Shown here one piece after another: positions 6,548 through 9,616 of a stretch of 9,616 bases of DNA. The notes below the pieces were generated by a model, which had not been told where the DNA came from, searched no databases, and saw only the letters and a program-made list of their open reading frames with translations. Every line of letters begins with the position of its first letter. Position 1 is the stretch's first letter. A program made the position numbers and the translations under genes. Origin of the DNA: Microbacteriaceae bacterium (GTDB lineage: Bacteria; Actinomycetota; Actinomycetes; Actinomycetales; Microbacteriaceae); assembly GCA_022701925.1 (NCBI GenBank), contig JAKONM010000019.1, forward strand, positions 1 to 9,616, given 5' to 3'.

Positions 6548-7144
6548 ATGACCGATCGCAGACCGCCCGACGCCCGCCTCGCGGCGGCGCGCTACGCCCT
6601 GGGGCAGCATCCGCAGCCGGAGGACGACGAGCCCGTCGACCGCGGGCAGGCCTCGCTGGACCAGCGGGCGCAGGCGGTCGAGGTCGCGATCCAGCAGGCC
6701 ATGCGGCGCGGCGACTTCGACGGCCTGCCGGGCGCCGGCAAGCCGCTGCCCGCACTCGACTCCGTGCGCGACCCGGACTGGTGGATCCGCCGGAAGATCG
6801 AGCGGGAGGGGCTGACCGGGCTGGGCCCTCCCGCGCTGACGCTGCGCACGGAGGACGCCGCGCTCGACGAGCGGCTCGACGGCATCGCCGCGGAGGCCTC
6901 GGTGCGCGAGGTGCTGGTGGACTTCAACCGGCGGGTCAAGGAGGCGCGGCGCCAGCTGCTGGGCGGCCCTCCCGTGCTCACCGGCTACCGCGACGTGGAG
7001 GCCGAGGTCGTCGCGTGGCGGCAGCGCGGCGACGCGCGCCGGGCCGCCGCCCGCGAGGCCGCCGAGCAGGCGCGGCGGCAGGAGGCGGAGGCGCTGGCGG
7101 CGATGACCTGGCGCGAGCGCCGCCGGCACCGCCGCGGCCGCTGA
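6548..7144 (+). CDS. DUF1992 protein (DnaJ homologue subfamily C member 28-like conserved domain)
   Basis: This 198-residue soluble protein contains the DUF1992 signature: a helix with VEVAIQQAMRRGDFDGLPGAGKPLP (44-68) in which GDFDGLPGAGKPL is the family hallmark, followed by a region ending RRKIEREG (81-88) and a second helical region with REVLVDFNRRVKEARRQLL (120-138). The C-terminal tail (about 160-198) is Arg/Ala/Glu-rich and helical. No J domain with an HPD motif is present, so it is the conserved domain alone, as in most bacterial members. The molecular function of the family is not established. The ATG at 6548 has GGGAG at 6537-6541 with a six-base spacer. An earlier in-frame ATG at 6437 lies against the flotillin promoter region, lacks a ribosome site and would add low-complexity sequence. 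The gene is divergent from flotillin with a 120-base gap. Confidence 0.87.
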   Translation: MTDRRPPDARLAAARYALGQHPQPEDDEPVDRGQASLDQRAQAVEVAIQQAMRRGDFDGLPGAGKPLPALDSVRDPDWWIRRKIEREGLTGLGPPALTLRTEDAALDERLDGIAAEASVREVLVDFNRRVKEARRQLLGGPPVLTGYRDVEAEVVAWRQRGDARRAAAREAAEQARRQEAEALAAMTWRERRRHRRGR

Positions 7145-7170
7145 GCCCCGCACCGAGGGCGGCGTCCGGC

Positions 7171-7211
7171 GTCGAAAACCTGCGCGCCGACTGTTGAAAC
7201 CTGATCGAAAG
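7171..7211 (+). promoter_or_regulatory. Helically phased GAAA direct repeats upstream of the xylanase gene
   Basis: Three related units, GTCGAAAACCT (7171), GTTGAAACCTG (7193) and ATCGAAAGCAT (7204), start 22 and 11 bases apart, that is on the same face of the helix. The stretch is clearly more A/T-rich than its surroundings. Such 11-base direct repeats just upstream of a promoter resemble binding sites of winged-helix response regulators. Which regulator binds is unknown, and the GAAA core does not match the GTTCA core of actinobacterial PHO boxes. Confidence 0.35.
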
Positions 7212-7228
7212 CATTGCGTGCGCGATGC
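7211..7228 (+). promoter_or_regulatory. 18-base near-palindrome, candidate operator of the xylanase gene
   Basis: GCATTGCG (7211-7218) and CGCGATGC (7221-7228) are inverted copies around TG with one imperfect position (T7215 against G7224). The element lies 78 bases before the xylanase ATG. It contains a weak -35-like TTGCGT (7214-7219), which is 17 bases upstream of a poor -10-like TGAGAT (7237-7242). A LacI- or TetR-type repressor site is a reasonable idea given that xylanase genes are usually substrate controlled, but the match is not diagnostic. Confidence 0.3.
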
Positions 7229-7293
7229 GGAGCGCCTGAGATCTCCCCGTCCGCCGCCGATGCCGGCCCCGGTCCACGACGAAGTCGACCATG

Positions 7294-7299
7294 AAGGAG
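7294..7299 (+). promoter_or_regulatory. Strong ribosome binding site of the xylanase gene
   Basis: AAGGAG at 7294-7299 is followed by a seven-base spacer and the ATG at 7307. It is the best Shine-Dalgarno match in the window and fixes this start in preference to other nearby triplets, including ATG at 7291 in another frame. Confidence 0.85.
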
Positions 7300-7306
7300 C
7301 ACCACC

Positions 7307-8407
7307 ATGCCCGCACGCCTGAGGCCCGCCCGTCGAAGGCTCGGCGCCGTCGCGCTGACCGCCTCGATCACCGCCGCGCTGCTCGGCGCGCCCGCCCTCA
7401 CCGCGTCCGCCGCGACCGAGGGCTCCGGCTCGTCCGCGCTGAAGGCCCTGGCCGCCCGCTCCGGGCTGAAGATCGGCACCGCGGTCAACACCGACCAGCT
7501 GGGCGCGAACGCCCGCTACGACGCGATCACCCGCGACCAGTTCAGCTCGGTGACGCCGGAGAACGTCATGAAGTGGGACGCGATCGAGCCGCAGCGCGGC
7601 GAGCTCGACTTCGCCGCGGCCGACGAGCTGGTCGCCTTCGCGAAGAAGAACAAGCAGCTCGTCCGCGGCCACACGCTCGTCTGGTACAACCAGCTGCCCC
7701 AGTGGCTCGTCGACATCGGCCCCTCGCTGACGAAGCAGCAGGCCACGCAGATCCTGCGCCAGCACATCCGTGACGAGATGGGCCACTTCAAGGGGAAGAT
7801 CTGGCAGTGGGACGTCGTGAACGAGGCGTTCGAGGAGGACGGCACCCTCCGGAACAACCTGTGGCTGCAGAAGATCGGCCCCGACTACATCGCGAAGGCC
7901 TTCCGCTGGGCGCACGAGGCCGACCCGAAGGCGCTGCTGTTCTACAACGACTACAACATCGAGTACGGCGGCCCGAAGCAGGAGGCGACGTACGCGCTGG
8001 TGAAGCAGCTGAAGAAGGACCGCGTGCCGATCGACGGCGTCGGCTTCCAGACCCACCTCGACACGCAGTACGACATCCCCGACCTCCAGTCGACCATGCA
8101 GCGCTTCGCGAAGCTGGGGCTGAAGACCGCGGAGACCGAGGTCGACGTGCGCACGACGCTGCCCGTCACCGCCGTCGAGCAGTCGGCGCAGAAGGCCGGC
8201 TACAGCGAGACGCTGCAGGCGTGCCTGCTGGTGAAGGCCTGCATCTCGTACACGGTGTGGGGCTTCGGCGACGCCTACTCCTGGATCCCGGGGGTGTTCC
8301 CGGGCCAGGGCGCCGCGGACCTCTACGACGAGCAGCTGGTGGCGAAGCCGCTGTACACGTCGGTGCAGACCGTGCTGCGCACGGCGAAGGGCGTGCCGCG
8401 CCGCTGA
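7307..8407 (+). CDS. Secreted endo-1,4-beta-xylanase, glycoside hydrolase family 10
   Basis: This 366-residue enzyme should cleave internal beta-1,4 links of xylan outside the cell. A signal peptide is clear: basic MPARLRPARRR, a hydrophobic core (13-31) and an AxA-type site, ASA at 33-35, giving a mature N-terminus near residue 36. A single GH10 catalytic barrel follows. Family motifs in order are TPENVMKWDAIEP (83-95), GHTLVWYNQLPQW (121-133), WDVVNEAF (168-175, acid/base Glu173), FYNDYNIEY (212-220), GVGFQTH (244-250, His250), TETEVDVR (nucleophile Glu278) and WGFGDAYSW (318-326). The tract GHTLVWH in typical members has His where Tyr127 is here. No carbohydrate-binding module, linker or anchor is present. 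The protein has 22 lysines, many more than its neighbours. The gene has its own strong ribosome site and terminator, and no other xylan-utilisation gene is nearby. Beta-1,4-glucanase side activity is known in the family. Confidence 0.97.
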   Translation: MPARLRPARRRLGAVALTASITAALLGAPALTASAATEGSGSSALKALAARSGLKIGTAVNTDQLGANARYDAITRDQFSSVTPENVMKWDAIEPQRGELDFAAADELVAFAKKNKQLVRGHTLVWYNQLPQWLVDIGPSLTKQQATQILRQHIRDEMGHFKGKIWQWDVVNEAFEEDGTLRNNLWLQKIGPDYIAKAFRWAHEADPKALLFYNDYNIEYGGPKQEATYALVKQLKKDRVPIDGVGFQTHLDTQYDIPDLQSTMQRFAKLGLKTAETEVDVRTTLPVTAVEQSAQKAGYSETLQACLLVKACISYTVWGFGDAYSWIPGVFPGQGAADLYDEQLVAKPLYTSVQTVLRTAKGVPRR

Positions 8408-8418
8408 GCGTGCCCTCC

Positions 8419-8451
8419 CGGCGGTGCGGCGGAGCGTCCGCCGCACCGCCG
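8419..8451 (+). terminator. Xylanase terminator: perfect 15-bp stem
   Basis: CGGCGGTGCGGCGGA (8419-8433) pairs perfectly with TCCGCCGCACCGCCG (8437-8451) around the three-base loop GCG. It begins 11 bases after the xylanase stop. No T-run follows (CCGTGTCC). The length and perfection of the stem and its position make it a strong candidate terminator. Confidence 0.8.
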
Positions 8452-8503
8452 CCGTGTCCGAGCACGTCAGCGGGACGGCCCGAGCACGAGAGCAGGACAC
8501 GAT

Positions 8504-8546
8504 GCGATCAGCAGGACGATCCGGACCGATCCGTCCTGCTGATCGC
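8504..8546. terminator. Second hairpin in the xylanase/Kup convergent gap: perfect 15-bp stem
   Basis: GCGATCAGCAGGACG (8504-8518) pairs perfectly with CGTCCTGCTGATCGC (8532-8546). The 13-base inner segment can add three further pairs (ATC 8519-8521 with GAT 8528-8530) past one bulged base. It is less GC-extreme than the first hairpin and lies 83 bases beyond the Kup stop, so it is the best candidate to end the Kup transcript. It could also back up the xylanase terminator. The sequence AGCAGGAC of the left arm also occurs directly at 8491-8498. Confidence 0.65.
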
Positions 8547-8629
8547 GTTCCCTCCTGCCGTCGTGCTCCGGACGTCGGCAGTTGCGGACGAGCGGCTCCC
8601 GGAGCTCAGCCCGGCAGCCGGGGCCGGCG

Positions 8630-9616
8630 TCAGATCTCGACGTCGCTGCCCATCGTCACCGTGCGGGTCGACGGCAGGTTGAAGCGGCCTGCGGGATCGG
8701 CGGCGTTGTGGGCCAGCGTCACGAACAGGCCCTTGCGCCACCGCACCATCCCGGTCGACCGCGTGCGGCGGATCGCCCCGCGCGACACGAAGTAGGAGGC
8801 CTCTTCCATGTCCTCGGGAGCGATGTCGAGCACACCGCGCTCGCAGGCCGCGCGCAGGGCCGCCGGCACGTCCGGGTCCTCGGAGAAGCCGAACCGCACG
8901 GTCAGGTAGTCGATGCCGTCGTCCGCGTAGCCCAGGTCGTCCACCGCGAACCGCTTCGCCGCCGGCGCCTGCGGCACGCCGAGCACCTGGATCGACACCA
9001 CGACCACGCGCTCGTGCAGCACGTGGTTGGCGCCCACGTTGGCCCTCAGCGCCAGCGGGGTGCTCAGGGAGTTCGGGTGCGGGAACACGGCGATCCCGGG
9101 TACGCGCGGCAGGTCCGCCGCCCGCAGCTCGTCGATGAAGTCGGGCAGCGACCCCTCCTTGCGCTTGCGGTCCTCCTGCACCAGCTGCCGGCCGCGGCGC
9201 CAGGTGGTCATCACGGTCACGACGGCCACCGCGATCAGCAGCGGCACCCAGCCGCCGTGCGCGATCTTCGACAGGTTGCCCGCCAGGAAGGTCAGCTCCA
9301 GGCCGCCGAAGGCGACGGCGGCCAGCGCGATCTTCCACGGCTTCCAGTGCCACAGCAGCGGCGCGACGATCAGCAGCAGCACGGTGTCGACGACCAGGGC
9401 GCCGGTCACCGAGACGCCGTAGGCCGTGGCCAGCCGCTCCGACGACTGGAAGGTCAGGATCACCGCCAGCACGCCGACGAACAGCAGGCCGTTCACCACG
9501 GGCAGGTAGATCTGCCCGCCCTCCTTCGCGGACGTCTGCCGCACGGTCATCGGCGGCAGGGCGCCCAGCTGCACCGCCTGCCGGGACAGGGAGAAGGCGC
9601 CCGAGATCACCGCCTG
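8630..9616 (-). CDS. kup: Kup (HAK/KUP/KT) potassium uptake transporter, C-terminal half, 5' truncated
   Basis: The window holds the last 328 residues of a family usually about 620-660 long; the reading frame runs off the right edge in phase. The visible part opens with QAVISGAFSLSRQAVQLGAL, a hallmark of Kup, followed by RQTS...GQIYLPVVN (26-42 of the fragment). Membrane helices lie near 36-56, 63-89, 95-117 and 122-139. A cytoplasmic domain follows, with VPGIAVFPHP, the segment EEASYFVSRGAIRR (normally a 'fyLgre' motif), MVRWRKGLFVTLAHNA, a terminal FNLPSTRTVTMGSDVEI and the stop. Kup proteins import K+ with protons at the cytoplasmic membrane. No disruption is seen. Its convergent neighbour is the xylanase, with a 222-base gap holding two hairpins. 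The promoter lies outside the window. A GTG at 9610 is an internal codon, not the start. Confidence 0.95.
   Translation of the reverse strand, partial: QAVISGAFSLSRQAVQLGALPPMTVRQTSAKEGGQIYLPVVNGLLFVGVLAVILTFQSSERLATAYGVSVTGALVVDTVLLLIVAPLLWHWKPWKIALAAVAFGGLELTFLAGNLSKIAHGGWVPLLIAVAVVTVMTTWRRGRQLVQEDRKRKEGSLPDFIDELRAADLPRVPGIAVFPHPNSLSTPLALRANVGANHVLHERVVVVSIQVLGVPQAPAAKRFAVDDLGYADDGIDYLTVRFGFSEDPDVPAALRAACERGVLDIAPEDMEEASYFVSRGAIRRTRSTGMVRWRKGLFVTLAHNAADPAGRFNLPSTRTVTMGSDVEI

Noticed and set aside
5048..8500. Very long open minus-strand frame running through flotillin and antisense to the DUF1992 and xylanase genes
   Set aside because: Only the 5048-6427 part matches a family. The remainder is antisense to two well-supported genes, and such open shadows are expected at this GC content.
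1..9616. Search for tRNA/rRNA genes, CRISPR arrays, transposases, integrase sites, phage genes or defence systems
   Set aside because: None was seen. The genes are ordinary envelope, transport and enzyme genes, and the repeats found are intergenic hairpins and short regulatory-type repeats.

Overview
The window is very GC-rich, with strong G/C preference at third codon positions. It has tightly packed genes, GTG starts and a long Ala/Arg-rich proteome. This fits a high-GC actinobacterium. The set (GT-C glycosyltransferases, flotillin, DUF1992 protein, secreted GH10 xylanase, Kup) would suit Thermoleophilia such as Solirubrobacterales, but no marker gene here fixes the taxon, so that placement is inference.

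Layout from left to right: the 3' end of a membrane glycosyltransferase-like gene (+) converges on an alpha/beta hydrolase (-). The hydrolase lies downstream of a CPA1 Na+/H+ antiporter on the same strand. A 213-base divergent gap (3079-3291) separates the antiporter from a GPI-mannosyltransferase (PIG-V)-like gene (+), which is followed 25 bases later by an unrecognised 175-residue protein (+). That pair converges on a flotillin gene (-). The flotillin gene diverges from a DUF1992 / DnaJ-C28-like gene (+), which is followed by a secreted single-domain GH10 endo-xylanase (+). The xylanase converges on the C-terminal half of a Kup potassium transporter (-), which runs off the right edge.

The genes read mostly as independent housekeeping or envelope units: cation homeostasis (antiporter, Kup), envelope glycosylation (two GT-C-like proteins), membrane microdomain scaffolding (flotillin) and extracellular xylan hydrolysis. 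There is no evident pathway cluster, mobile element, CRISPR array, tRNA or rRNA. I do not see a new multi-gene system.

The noncoding structure is more distinctive. All three convergent junctions carry perfect GC-rich inverted repeats without U-tracts; two overlap stop codons. A bulged hairpin lies between the antiporter and the hydrolase. Upstream of the xylanase is a candidate regulatory region of helically phased GAAA repeats plus an 18-base near-palindrome. The antiporter may use a CTG start, and the flotillin mRNA may be leaderless. No gene-free stretch exceeds 300 bases; the longest are 3079-3291 and 8408-8629.
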